Shown here: positions 35,655 to 48,359 of the stretch, piece after piece
How positions within the stretch are numbered: position 1 is the first letter of the stretch
Layout: every line of letters starts with the position of its first letter
Source of the DNA: Salvelinus alpinus
Taxonomy: Eukaryota; Chordata; Actinopteri; Salmoniformes; Salmonidae
Direction: 5' to 3'
DNA: 64,000 nt
NCBI RefSeq assembly: GCF_045679555.1
Contig: NC_092091.1
Coordinates: 74,463,580-74,527,579, forward strand
Notes under the pieces: model-generated
Database searches by the model: none
Told to the model about the DNA's origin: nothing
Seen by the model: the letters and a program-made list of their open reading frames with translations, nothing else
Translations under genes and position numbers: made by a program

Positions 35655-36474
35655 GTGGTTGTAGTACTAACTACAGGTACAGCTGTAGTGTTGGTGACAG
35701 AGACCTGGGTGGATGTAGTACTAACTACAGGTACAGCTGTAGTGTTGGTGACAGAGACCTGGGTGGATGTAGTACTAACTACAGGTACAGCTGTAGTGTT
35801 GGTGACAGAGACCTGGGTGGATGTAGTACTAACTACAGGTACAACTGTAGTGTTGGTGACAGAGACCTGGGTGGATGTAGTACTAACTACAGGTACAGTT
35901 ATAGTGTAGTGACAGAGACCTGGGTGGATGTAGTACTAACTACAGGTACAGCTGTAGTGTTGCTGACAGAGACCTGGGTGGATGTAGTACTAACTACAGG
36001 TACAGCTGTAGTGTTGGTGACAGAGACCTGGGTGGCTGTAGTACTAACTACAGGTACAGCTCTAGTGTTGCTGACAGAGACCTGGGTGGATGTAGTACTA
36101 ACTACAGGTACAGCTGTAGTGTTGGTGACAGAGACCTGGGTGGATGTAGTACTAACTACAGGTACAGCTGTAGTGTTGGTGACAGAGACCTGGGTGGCTG
36201 TAGTACTAACTACAGGTACAGCTGTAGTGTTGGTGACAGAGACCTGGGTGGCTGTAGTACTAACTACAGGTACAGCTGTAGTGTTGGTGACAGAGACCTG
36301 GGTGGATGTAGTACTAACTTCAGGTACATCTGTAGTGTTGGTGACAGAGACCTGGGTGGATGTAGTACTAACTACAGGTACAGCTGTAGTGTTGGTGACA
36401 GAGACCTGGGTGGATGTAGTACTAACTACAGGTACAGCTGTAGTGTTGGTGACAGAGACCTGGGTGGATGTAGA
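35655..36474. repeat. 54-bp minisatellite, about 15 units
   Basis: Unit: gtactaactacaggtacagc, tgtagtgttggtgacagag, acctgggtggat. The period is 54 bp (for example 35,661 to 35,715), a multiple of three, with very little divergence between units. One unit near 35,903 has a net one-base loss. Confidence 0.95.
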
Positions 36475-36595
36475 AGAACAGTTTTGTACAGAAATGATCA
36501 AACTCAAGTTACAAATGCTGGTAAACACTAAAATACATTCAAATACAGTCAGCAAATAAATCGCAGCACCCCAATCCTCCAAACTACTTCCTGCG
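35655..36595 (-). pseudogene. Possible mucin-like exon (Ser/Thr-rich repeats)
   Basis: On the minus strand, after an acceptor-like ccgcag at about 36,596, a frame with no ATG encodes a hydrophobic stretch (IYLLTVFECILVFTSICNLS) followed by 18-residue repeats (TQVSVTNTTAVPVVSTTS). Each repeat has an N-x-T sequon (NTT) and many Ser/Thr, the composition of an O-glycosylated mucin stalk. A one-base loss near 35,903 breaks the frame, with about four more units beyond. The other strand's VVLTTGT frame is less protein-like. It may be an exon of a membrane or secreted glycoprotein, now broken, or a minisatellite by chance in a good frame. The hAT element lies directly downstream. Confidence 0.4.
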
Positions 36596-36714
36596 GAACC
36601 GGTTGATTGAGACTCAGCAGAAAAACAGATATCTCTAGTTTAAACTGACAGGTTTAGATATTTTTATTATGTTCATTAGATTCTGCGGGGCTGTATTACT
36701 AGTATTATGTCTAT

Positions 36715-37205
36715 TGTAAAGGGGAGTCATGCTGTAGTTCAAGTCTTATGTACAATACAGAAATACATGCCTTCATTCAGGAAAATATTACATTCTTGAC
36801 TCTCAAAATGTGCAATACCCAAGTGCATCTATGTGGTTGTCACTAAGAGTCACAAGCAAAATCTTTGTTCATCCTGTAAGTAGTTAAGCTAAAGGACATT
36901 TCTGAACATCCTGTCCTGTAAATTGTGAGAGGAGATAAGAGTTCATGTCTGGTGTTCTCTGTCTTGGCTGAAGAGCTTGGCTGCCCTCCAGTGTTACCAG
37001 GTAGAATGTCTTCTTTTTCCCCCTTTTTCCAGCCAGGCCAACTTTCACCCTTTGCCAGTTCTTCAAGAATTCTTTCTACTTTTTTCATGGTTTCATTTTG
37101 AGTGCCTTCTAGGGGCTGTAATACTATGGTTAATCCCCTTAATTTGCCACGGTAAATGGCCATGGTTAGTTTTAAAAACACTTTGCATTGTACAGTCTAC
37201 AATAT
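36715..37205 (-). other. Third copy of the conserved low-copy segment, part 1
   Basis: Aligns with 22,315-22,800 and 60,880-61,370, with more differences than those two show to each other. It carries the same short minus-strand frame (NWQRVKVGLAGKRGKKKTF). Confidence 0.6.
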
Positions 37206-38340
37206 TGAAAACAATATTGAAAACGTAACGTACTTCTGTCAAGTCGGCCTTTTAATGTGTTGCATAATGCGGAAAAAATTTGTGCCTACATGACAACTGC
37301 ATAAACTTTACCAAAAACATGTGATCAAAGGTGATGGAGTTTTGACTGCAGTCACAGATTATCCATTATATTGACCAGATACCCCAGTGGCTTTAACAAT
37401 GGAAAGAAATGTCTTCAAAAATAGAAAGGAGTCAGGAGGCAAGCTCAGGTGGGACCATTCTAACCAATCAGAAGACAGACACACGTCTGAACAACAGGCA
37501 CAACTCTGATATAAAATGTTTTTCTCAAAGTTACCAGGATGTCACGTGTCCTACTTATATCAGTACACTCCTAACAACCTAAGCATTACGAAACTCAAAT
37601 AAGCCACAGGTAGCAAATACGCCTTCATTTTTTGTGAACCAAATTCAACACTCTTTCATTGACCTCCATACAAACATTCCTCGCTTGGTGAGTGAAAAAA
37701 ATAACAAAAAGCCACCTGCTGGAGAAGACAGATTTTGGGCCCAGTTATCCCTCTCTTCACCTCTTCCTCTCTGCTGCAGTCCACTGGAAGTTTGTGCTGT
37801 TGCTCTTCATCAACATCGTCTTGAAGCCAGCGCCTGCATTGTGGGAGGCTTCAGTCATGTTGTTTTTTTATTCCACCCACCAAACATGACCAAAGTGACT
37901 GAAACAGGAACCAACTTTTCCATGATTCATGTATACAGTGGATACGTACAAATGAACGTGATATTTGAGTCTCTTTCACCAGTTGATAGTACACTGTACA
38001 CACATACAGTATATTTACAGTTTGTTAGTGTGTGATACATATGGAGATGTTTATTTCTACATTACAAAGACACCTTGTATGAAGAATGGAAACACTCGAC
38101 TTTCCTCTGCAGTCGGTTACTTCAGCCTTACCCTCAAACAAGACCAACATAGAGAGGGACATGTAGAATAGCCTAGTAAACCCTTCTATCTACAGAAAGC
38201 TGTAGAGCTGGACAATACAGTGAACTGGTCCATACTGTAAATAAATAAAAATTACATTTGTACATGTGAATGAAATGTTCTTTCCACCCTTTGAATCCTT
38301 TCCAAATATTGTTTCAAACAGAGGGTGCATGACTTACATA
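37206..38340 (+). other. Third copy, part 2, with candidate promoter and exon-like pieces
   Basis: Corresponds to 23,645-25,330 with gaps. It lacks the SINE and the gccac solo LTR and so shows the ancestral state. A TATA-like gatataaaatg (37,509), donor cgcttggtgagt (37,690), acceptor ctgctgcag (37,783) and acceptor tttcctctgcag (38,112) are all retained. The exon-like frame HWKFVLLLFINIVLKPAPA is cut short by a shift. Product unknown. Confidence 0.4.
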
Positions 38341-38366
38341 AACTATCACGTTATACTGTTCAAATC

Positions 38367-38549
38367 AGAGGAGGCTGGTGGGAGGAGCTATAGGAGAACG
38401 GGCTCATTGTAATGGTTGAAATAGAATCAATGGAATGTTACCAAACACGTAAAACACATGAAAACAACGTGTTTAACCTTTTTCCATTGATTCCATTCCA
38501 GCCACTACAATGAGCCCGTACTCCTATAGCTCCTCCCATCAGCCTCCAG
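38367..38549. mobile_element. Palindromic MITE
   Basis: cagaggaggctggtgggagg at the left and its complement (cctcccatcagcctcc) at the right, with mirrored attgattccattccagcc. Relative of 25,507-25,682. It lies just upstream of the TESK1-like exons. Confidence 0.75.
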
Positions 38550-38719
38550 ACAGACACACAGTAACACCTCCCTTCACTTCATCTTGCCCTAATCGTTCAT
38601 TTCATCTCTCACACACACTCATATGCTCTCTCTCTCCTTTCTCTCTCATAGAACTGTCTGGTGCGCTGTGAGAATGGTGTGTTCACTGCAGTAGTGGGAG
38701 ACTTTAGTCTGGCAGAAAA

Positions 38720-38986
38720 GATTCCAGACTACAGGTTAGTACTGTGAGAAGATTCCAGACTACAGGTTAGTGCTGTGAGATGATTCCAGACTACAGGTTA
38801 GTGCTGTGAGAAGATTCCAGACTACAGGTTAGTGGTGTGAGAAGATTCCAGACTACAGGTTAGTGCTGTGAGATGATTCCAGACTACAGGTTAGTGCTGT
38901 GAGAAGATTCCAGACTACAGGTTAGTGCTGTGAGAAGATTCCAGACTACAGGTTAGTGCTGTGAGAAGATTCCAGACTACAGGTTA
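38720..38986 (+). repeat. 31-bp minisatellite spanning an exon/intron junction, block 1
   Basis: Unit gattccagactacag|gttagtgctgtgagaa: 15 bases are the 3' end of the kinase exon and 16 the start of the intron. About 8.6 units. The first unit is the true exon end at 38,734. Confidence 0.95.
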
Positions 38987-39150
38987 CATTACATTTACAT
39001 TTAAGTAATTTAGCAGACGCTCTTATCCGAGCGACTTACAAATTGGAAAGTTCATACATATTCATCCTGGTCCCCCCATGGGGAATGAACCCACAACCCT
39101 GGCGTTGCAAGCGCCATGCTCTACCAACTGAGCCACACGGGACCGTGTGG
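38987..39150 (-). mobile_element. tRNA-derived SINE inside the 31-bp array
   Basis: On the minus strand: tggctcagttggtagagcat (A-box) and gggttgtgggttcattcccc (B-box-like), then a 3' part ending taaatgtaaatgtaatgtaa. It interrupts the 31-bp repeat and has no intact tRNA fold or discriminator, so it is a SINE and not a tRNA gene. Confidence 0.8.
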
Positions 39151-40539
39151 TTAGTACTGTTAGTACTGTGAGAAGATTCCAGACTACAGGTTAGTACTGT
39201 GAGAAGATTCCAGACTACAGGTTAGTGCTGTGAGAAGATTCCAGACTACAGGTTAGTGCTGTGAGAAGATTCCAGACTACAGGTTAGTGCTGTGAGAAGA
39301 TTCCAGACTACAGGTTAATGCTGTGAGAAGATTCCAGACTACAGGTTAGTGCTGTGAGAAGATTCCAGACTACAGGTTAATGCTGTGAGAAGATTCCAGA
39401 CTACAGGTTAGTGCTGTGAGAAGATTCCAGACTACAGGTTAGTGCTGTGAGAAGATTCCAGACTACAGGTTAGTGCTGTGAGAAGATTCCAGACTACATG
39501 TTAGTACTGTGAGAAGATTCCAGACTACAGGTTAGTGCTATGAGAAGATTCCAGACTACAGGTTAGTGCTGTGAGATGATTCCAGACTACAGGTTAGTAC
39601 TGTGAGAAGATTCCAGACTACAGGTTAGTGCTGTGAGAAGATTCCAGACTACAGGTTAGTGCTGTGAGAAGTTTCCAGACTACAGGTTAGTACTGTGAGA
39701 AGATTCCAGACTACAGGTTAGTGCTGTGAGAAGATTCCAGACTACAGGTTAGTTCTGTGAGAAGATTCCAGACTACAGGTTAGTGCTGTGAGAAGATTCC
39801 AGACTACAGGTTAGTGCTGTGAGAAGATTCCAGACTACAGGTTAGTACTGTGAGAAGATTCCAGACTACAGGTTAGTGCTGTGAGAAGATTCCAGACTAC
39901 AGGTTAGTGCTGTGAGATGATTCCAGACTACAGGTTAGTGCTGTGAGAAGATTCCAGACTACAGGTTAGTGCTGTGAGAAGATTCCAGACTACAGGTTAG
40001 TGCTGTGAGAAGATTCCAGACTACAGGTTAGTGCTGTGAGAAGATTCCAGACTACAGGTTAGTGCTGTGAGAAGATTCCAGACTACAGGTTAGTGCTGTG
40101 AGAAGATTCCAGACTACAGGTTAGTGCTGTGAGAAGTTTCCAGACTACAGGTTAGTGCTGTGAGAAGATTCCAGACTACAGGTTAGTGCTGTGAGAAGAT
40201 TCCAGACTACAGGTTAGTGCTGTGAGAAGATTCCATACTACAGGTTAGTACTGTGAGAAGATTCCAGACTACAGGTTAGTGCTGTGAGAAGATTCCAGAC
40301 TACAGGTTAGTGCTGTGAGAAGATTCCAGACTACATGTTAGTACTGTGAGAAGATTCCAGACTACAGGTTAGTGCTGTGAGAAGATTCCAGACTACAGGT
40401 TAGTGCTGTGAGATGATTCCAGACTACAGGTTAGTACTGTGAGAAGATTCCAGACTACAGGTTAGTGCTGTGAGAAGATTCCAGACTACAGGTTAGTGCT
40501 GTGAGAAGTTTCCAGACTACAGGTTAGTGCTGTGAGAAA
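39151..40539 (+). repeat. 31-bp minisatellite spanning an exon/intron junction, block 2
   Basis: About 45 units of the same 31-bp sequence. Nearly all keep cag|gttagt, the exon end plus donor. Variants include gttaat, catgtt, and agatga or agtttc at the unit edge. The last units degenerate near 40,540. Confidence 0.95.
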
Positions 40540-40782
40540 GTTCTCCAGATTACAGGAAGACTATATGACTCGCTCCCCATATTCCCATCATGACTGCACA
40601 TATAGCCTTAAATACATCATACATTGTATTCTGTTTTTCTCTCCTGAAAAATCAATGTTCTATAAGAATGAGTTTTTTTCCTCTCCTCCAGTGACGGGGC
40701 TGATCAGCAGCCTCTGGCTGTGGTGGGCTCCCCCTACTGGATGGCCCCGGAGGTGCTGAGAGGAGAGCTCTATGATGAAAAG

Positions 40783-41063
40783 ATACTAACAGTACTCTAC
40801 TGTTTCCTGGCTGTTATCGCACTGGTCCGAGTGCATAATAAGAGGAAGCAAACACAGTAATGCAATACAATAGTACTATGCTATAATGCAATCTGGAAGG
40901 ACAACTGTTCCATGTTCCTGCTGTGTTTTTCTGGGTGTGTCTAGTGGGTCTTGCTAATATGTATATTTCTAGCAAATGACCAGACTCTTTCAAGGTGTAT
41001 TATTGTGAATATGCCAAGAGAGATGTTATTGATCAGATGTGATTGGCTGACTCTGACCCCTAG
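40783..41063 (+). other. Kinase pseudogene intron
   Basis: Between exons 40,692-40,782 and 41,064-41,145. The donor position reads atactaac instead of gt, and the acceptor tgacccctag is intact. Confidence 0.6.
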
Positions 41064-41145
41064 GTGGATGTGTTTGCTTATGGAATCATCCTGTGTGAGT
41101 TCATCGCCCAGATAGAGGCTGATCCGGACTTCCTTTCTTCCTGAG

Positions 41146-41333
<188 letters not shown>

Positions 41334-42121
41334 CCCCAGTTAATGACATGCACACAGTTAACCAATGTTTTTCCGTTTTACACGATCACACAACCCTAAA
41401 TCAAGGCTTTACTACTATCACACAACAAACGGACAGTGTATGAACAAACCCTTAACCCAACCCTTTCACCACCACTGCACAACCCCAGTAGGTCTACTAT
41501 CAAATAGCACCATAGAATATTTTTTTCCACTTTGACCCAGAAAAGAAGTACCCTCCTTTCCCTTATTGAACATAATCACATGTAACTGCTGTGGAGGACT
41601 TGAGTACTGAATCAATCTAGTACATTGTAGAGGTTCCATTCTTGTTTTAATGTTTAATGAGTAGAACTCTATCACAGTGTGTGTCTCCATTGAGTAAATA
41701 CTGTGTAGAAATACAACATGTAAATATTTTAAACCTAGTCAGACAAACTGATTTACAGCTAGTCGGCTACATTAAAAGATGATGATGATGGTTTTCTGTG
41801 TGTGCAGGACTTTGGGCTAGACGTTGGTTGCCTTTGAGAACCTGGTCGGTGACTATCGGACACCATTCCTCAACCTTGCAGTCCTCTGCTCTAATTTAAA
41901 ATACAATAACAGACAGACTGACAGACAGACATAATTGCATGCATCCATGACTCTGTGTACATACTTACTGTAAATGCATAGATTGACAACCTCAAAGCCT
42001 TGACCTTCACCTCTCCCACCGCTGCCAGTCCCTCCCCTGCACCCCCGAGCTGGGGCGAACCCTCGCCCCCCTCCTCCGGGACCCCGACCTGCAGAGCTTG
42101 GGGAAAGACGAGGAAGAAGAG

Positions 42122-43122
42122 GTGGAGGATGAAAGGAGAAGGGAGGGATGGTGGAGGATGAAAGGTGGAAGGATAAAGGAGGGATGGTGGAGGATGAAAG
42201 GAGGAAGGATAAAGGAGGGATGGTGAGGATGAAAGGAGGAAGGTTAAAGGAGGGATGGTGGAGGATGAAAAGAAGAAGGATAAAGGAGGGATGGTGGAGG
42301 ATGAAAGGAGGAAGGATAAGGGAGGGATGGTGGAGGATGAAAGGAGGAAGGAGAAGGAGAAGGGAGGGTGGAGGATGAAAGGAGGAAGGATAAAGGAGGG
42401 ATGGTGGAGGATGAAATGAGGAAGGATAAAGGAGGGATGGTGGAGGATGAAAGGAGGAAGGAGAAGGGAGGGATGGTGGAAGATGAAAGGAGTAAGGATA
42501 AAGGACGGATGGTGAAGGATGAAAGGAGTAAGGATAAAGGAGGGATGGTGGAGGATCAAAGGAGGAAGGATAAAGGAGGGATGGTGGAGGATGAAAGGAG
42601 GAAGGATAAAGGAGGGATGGTGGAGGATGAAAGGAGGAAGGAGAAGGGAGGGATTGTGGAGGATGAAAGGAGGAAGGAGAAGGGAGGGATGGTGGAGGAT
42701 GAAAGGAGGAAGGAGAAGGGAGGGATGGTGGAGGATGAAAGGAGGGAGGATAAAGGAGGGATGGTGGAGGATGAAATGAGGAAGGATAAAGGAGGGATGG
42801 TGGAGGATGAAAGGAGGAAGGATAAGGGAGGGATGGTGGAGGATGAAAGGAGGAAGGAAAAGGGAGGGATGGTGGAGGATGAAAGGAGGAAGGAGAAGGG
42901 AGGGATGGTGGAGGATGAAAGGAGGAAGGAGAAGTGAGGGATGGTGGAGGATGAAAGGAGGAAGGATAAAGGAGGGATGGTGGAGGATGAAAGGAGGAAG
43001 GAGAAGGAGGGATAATGGAGGATGAAAGGAGGAAGGATAAAGGAGGGATGGTGGAGGATGAAAGGAGGAAGGAGAAGGGAGGGATGGTGAGGGATGAAAG
43101 GAGGAAGGATAAAGGAGGGATG
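42122..43122 (+). repeat. 36-bp minisatellite in the last kinase exon
   Basis: About 28 units of gataaaggagggatggtgga, ggatgaaaggaggaag (12 codons, for example DKGGMVEDERRK). It lies between VED codons that flank it, GTG at 42,122 and GTG at 43,123. The 1,001-bp distance is not a multiple of three, so the array shifts the frame. Long frames on both strands, including PPPSLLYPSSFH on the minus strand, are products of the period. Confidence 0.95.
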
Positions 43123-43673
43123 GTGGAGGACATGTCAGATGATTCAGGGCTGCTTCTGGACCTGGACATGGTGTCTCTGGAAGAGGAAGAGGAAGAGGAG
43201 GAAGCTTTTTCTCTGGGGGAGCCTATGGACTGCAGCAGGTCTCCTGACACATTAGAGGGCGCTGTCCCAACACCAGGGAGACGTCTACTACACCCAGCCT
43301 CGTTCTCTTCCTCCTTGTTTCTGCAGCCTAACGGCTGGGGCTATCCAGTCTCCAACTCCCCTCCCCCTCCCTCCCTCATCTCCCCCATCTGGACAACAAC
43401 AACGGCTCGGCGACGGTGGTCGTCGGACGTCCGATTGGCTGGAGGGATAGCAGCTTCCGCACTGCAATCCTGGACCCCCCTGCTGGCCCCGCCCCTGAGC
43501 AAGATGAGTTAATTTCCTGTCTGGGCTGCTGTCTTATTGGATTGAGCTTTCCTTCTTTGTGCCTGAAGGAGGCGAATGGTCTCGCTCCTCTGACCGCGCC
43601 TTGTGTGCCTTGGCTGCCTCTACCGGAGGGACAGACTTAAGTAGGGCTCCCCCTAGTGGGCTGACTGACAAAG

Positions 43674-44570
<897 letters not shown>

Positions 44571-44660
44571 ATGGCACCCTATTCCCTATATAGCGTACTA
44601 CTTTGAACAAAGCCCCATGCATCCTGGTCAAAAGTAGTGCATTATATATGGAATAGGATG
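44571..44660. mobile_element. Short MITE with about 32-bp inverted ends
   Basis: ggcaccctattccctatata and the mirrored tatatggaataggatgcc enclose about 25 bp, with gtactactttg and caaaagtagtgc as inner arms. Typical of small teleost foldback MITEs. Confidence 0.7.
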
Positions 44661-45661
44661 CCAATTTGTCAGTCGGTCCCAGAGTTTAGGATTTGTTTTT
44701 CTCCCTCTGCTGGCCTGGAGGACTCAGACAGACCAGGCCACCATGGCTCACATATGTGTCTCAATAACCGTCAATGGCTTCCATTCCTCATAACCTTTAC
44801 CTCTAGGAGAAGCTATACAGGACCAGGAAAAGGTTTATATATCAACTAATATGAGGGAACTTAAAAAGATTCATGACTATTTGGCTATAGCTATTAACAT
44901 TCATAACCAGTTCTAACCAGTTAATCTATCTAGTGATCTGTAGGAAAGGAGGAGGAGGAAAGATAAATAAGACTATTGGGACGTAGCCGCTCTCCCTTAA
45001 CTGTGTTGGCCAGAGAGTCTCTTTATTACTTCACTGTTTAAACAGCATGATTTACAGAGTCTGGACAACTGTGTGCATCCATCTAAAGAATTCCACTGTT
45101 CTGTCCCATATTGATGATGTCATAATGACAATGGTATGAACACCGACCCATATGTCCATGGAACGACCGAGTCATGGAGTGTAATGCACTGAATGAAGAC
45201 GTTTTTTATTTTTTGTTGTTGATTAAAACATATTTTATTTATAATGCCAATGCATGAAAACTACCCTGAAATCACGTATGTAGCTAATTACCAGCTTTAA
45301 TAAACTGTCATGATGATTATTTGTGTTATTTTAAGAAAATATCCTCATTGAATATAAATGAAAATATTGAATGTAATCTATTGTAGCTGGCATTTGTCTA
45401 AATTCTCATTACATAATGTTTACTATTGACATAAATGGAAACAATCACAGACACAGCAGAGCCAGGTTAAATGTCATAGAGATTTATGTAAGCTATAGAA
45501 TATACATCTATAGAAGTCAATGGGTCCACAGTTACAGACTATAACATTAGAATGGCAACAGAGTACACTGTATGTAGATGCATTCAATGCAATGCAATAC
45601 AATTGTAATTACATTCAATGTGACTAAGCTTGGGACTCTCGAACAGCATTGTTTCAGATGT
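44661..45661. other. Intergenic DNA and GIMAP 3' untranslated region
   Basis: No coding feature. The 3' end of the GIMAP transcript (minus strand) must lie here. An AATAAA-type signal is present on the minus strand near 45,207 (complement of tttatt), but I cannot assign the cleavage site. Confidence 0.45.
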
Positions 45662-48158
45662 TCATTGTATACCGCAAGCACCTTTTACTGCTTTCACCAC
45701 TGGTTCAATAACTCTTTTAATAAAACCATCTATAAAGCCATTTTCTCCTTCAGCTCTCTCTCTTGCCTCCCTTTCATGTTTTTCCCTCACCTCCTTTATT
45801 TCTTTCTCTTTAGCCTCTTTTTCCAGTTTCATTTTCTCCAGTTCCTCCTCCCTGAGTCTCTGCTCTTCCTTCTCTCTCTGGATTCTCTTCTTCTCCTCTG
45901 TAATCGCTTTCTCCTGAGCTTCTTGTTTCATTTTCTTCAGTTCCTCCTCATGTCTGTGTTTCTGCTCTTTGTTCTCTCTCAGGATCCTCTCATTCTCCTC
46001 TTTAAGCTCTTTCTCCCGAGCCTCTTGTTTCATTTTTTCTTTCTTCAGTTTCTCCTCCTCTCTGCGTATCTTCTCTTCTTCCTCTCTCATGATCCTGTTC
46101 TTCTCTTCTTCAATCGCTCTCTCAGCCTTCTGGAACATCTCAGTGGTGTAGTGGCTTCCTCCATTCACCTTCACCATCTTGTTTATCTTCTCAAGCAGCT
46201 CAGTGACCTGGGAGGGATTCTTATCTTTCTTGTTGAAGACATGATATCCCCCACTGCATTGGGAATGTACACTATCCAGATCTGAATTTTTAAGCAGGAA
46301 CTGTTCAATTGTAACATCATTATCAACAAGAAGGTCTCCATTTGTGAAGAGAACCATGGTGTATTTCGATGCTTCATCACCAAAGAATCTCTTAATTATC
46401 TCCAGAGTTTTCTGCTCCTCTTCAGTGAATCTTCCCAGTTGGATCACAACCAGGAACACATGGGGACCAGGTGCAGAGAAAGAGATGCATTTAGCAATCT
46501 TTTTCAGTGACTCCTCATTGGAAAATGAAGTATCAAACAAACCTGGGGTGTCAATAACAGCTACACTTTGCTCACCCACCTTCCCTCTTGTCTTTTTACA
46601 GTCTTTTGTCTGAGAAATAGAGGAAAATGTTGATGTGAAAACTGTTTTCCCTAGAATGGTGTTTCCTGCAGCACTTTTCCCAGCTCCTGTCTTCCCGACC
46701 AGAACAATGCGGAACTCCTCATTTTGTGTAAGCAGTTGGATTCCTGTGGTTAACAAAAACACTTGTTAAATTTTTAAGAGGTCTAGACTTCATGTACTGC
46801 TTGTTAGCATATTTTGAGTAATTTGCAAAAACAATTTGTTTCACACTTCTTAATTTTAACACAAAGCAGTACTTCATGGTCTGCACAAAATAATCTGTGA
46901 GCATCGCCTCTACAGATGCAGGATCTTAATTTTACCCAGTTTGCTACAGCAGGAAAATAATGCTGCAACAACAGGAAATGTGAATTATTATATGGATTAT
47001 AATAAATGGGCATTTTTGTCGGGGTTAACATATTGTTCGTTAGGGAAAATCAAGTCTGAACTTTCGAAGTGGACATTAGAAACTTTAGAGTACTTAAAAC
47101 GCAAATCCACTACAATTTTGCATTTGCTGCTGTGCAGGAAAACCTTCAGCAACAAAATATTTATAAAATTAAGATCCTACATCTGTATGTGCTAAACTGT
47201 TTTTAGGCGATTATAATTTTTTTGGTAAGTTGACTCCCATCAAATACCAAGCAATCTCTTGGTTTTAATATATAAATAAAGGCCACATGTAACGGCAGCC
47301 TTCCTCCTCACGAGAAGAGAAGGTGTAGCAGGGATTGGACCAAGACGCAGCGTAGTTTGTGCTCAACATATTTAATAATGACGATAAACGTGAACACTTA
47401 ACAATTACAAAATAACAAAATGTGGCAAACAGATACAGTCCTAGCTGGTGCAGAGAAAACACAAAGACAGGAAACAACCACCCACAAACCCCAACACAAA
47501 ACAAGCCACCTATATATGATTCCCAATCGGAGACAACACAAAACACCTGCCTCTGATTGGGAACCATATTAGGCTAAACACAGAAACAGACAAACTAGAC
47601 ACACAACATAGAATGCCCACCCAGCTCACGTCCTGACCAACACTAAAACAAGCAAAACACACAAGAACTATGGTCAGAACGTGGCACCACAGCTCAAAAA
47701 TAAATGTCAAATCCATGTGTTCCTTTTTAGAATCATTACAGCAGGTGAGAAAGAGAATGAAAGATAGAGAAGGTCGTGCTCTAAAACAGTCATATACAAT
47801 AAGCGCATACAAGAATAAAACACATTGTTAGTTATGAATGTAAAAAAATAAAGACTTACCTAAAGTATTAATAAAACATGTTTCAATTTATTTATTTATT
47901 TTTAAATATGAATTACTCCACTGACTTGTACATTATAATGTAACTAATAATGTTAACATTTTGTGTCAACTTGAACAGGAAATAAAAGCAGTGGAGTAAT
48001 ATAAAATAATGCTCCCCACTGCTATACATCAGTATATTTCTAGAGCACATGAAGTTCAAAGGAAAAAGCACATAAAAAACAAATCAATACCATTGACTTG
48101 AGTTCCCATCTTTATAAACTAAACGCTACTCACCAGACTGAGACACTTTGCTGTTCAT
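45662..48158 (-). CDS. GIMAP family GTPase, two coding exons
   Basis: Exon 1 is 48,134-48,158 (ATG, NSKVSQS, donor GTGAGT). Exon 2 is 46,743-45,662 (acceptor cacag). The phase-1 join gives 368 residues. GTP-binding motifs: G1 GKTGAGKS at about 25-32, G3 DTPG at about 73-76, the GIMAP-specific [19 protein letters not shown] box at about 100-118, and G4-like FTNGD at about 141-145. Residues about 215-345 are a Lys/Glu-rich coiled coil ([17 protein letters not shown]). The C-terminus [19 protein letters not shown] could be a membrane-binding helix. GIMAPs form GTP-dependent scaffolds on lymphocyte membranes. There is no stop or shift. A solo LTR lies in the intron. A broken relative is at 1-449 and an orphan promoter/exon 1 at 29,434-29,632. 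The exact GIMAP number cannot be assigned. Confidence 0.93.
47288..47686 (-). mobile_element. Solo LTR in GIMAP intron 1, TSD ccaca
   Basis: Termini tgtaacggc and aacgtggca, with ccaca at 47,283-47,287 and 47,687-47,691. Same family as 9,744-10,147. It has the same orientation as the gene, so its own TATA-like box and terminator-like sequences could affect the transcript. Confidence 0.85.
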
Positions 48159-48278
48159 GTTTGCAGTGAAGATCTGTCAGTATCAAGCACTGTGTGAGAG
48201 TAGTAGTAGTAGAAGTAGTTTCTGTGCTCCTAAAAGGATACTAAAGAGATACAGTGTGAGAGTGGGTCTTCCCACTTG

Positions 48279-48285
48279 TTTTATA
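48279..48285 (-). promoter_or_regulatory. GIMAP TATA box
   Basis: TATAAAA on the minus strand, about 120 bp upstream of the start codon, followed by caagtgggaag and a (GTA)n-type short repeat. The equivalent in the inverted copy is at 29,434. Confidence 0.65.
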
Positions 48286-48359
48286 CAGGATCTCTCAGGT
48301 GCCCACGCCCTGACACACCCACAGGCTTTCTCTTAGCTTTCATACAATTTCTGAAATCC

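Noticed and set aside
35909..36559. Plus-strand frame with VVLTTGTAVVLVTETW repeats
   Set aside because: Opposite strand of the 54-bp repeat; the minus strand fits protein composition better and has a splice-like start.
39075..39147. tRNA gene on the minus strand
   Set aside because: The A- and B-box-like parts belong to a SINE with a 3' tail; no clean cloverleaf is seen.
38720..40539. CRISPR-like array of regularly spaced direct repeats
   Set aside because: The 31-bp units are contiguous with no unique spacers, there are no cas genes, and the DNA is animal.
41853..43250. 465-codon minus-strand Pro/Ser/His-rich frame
   Set aside because: Antisense shadow of the 36-bp repeat in the kinase exon.
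45578..46285. Plus-strand hydrophobic frame over the GIMAP exon
   Set aside because: Antisense of the Lys/Glu-rich coiled coil (Glu/Lys codons read as Leu/Phe/Ser), a common artefact.
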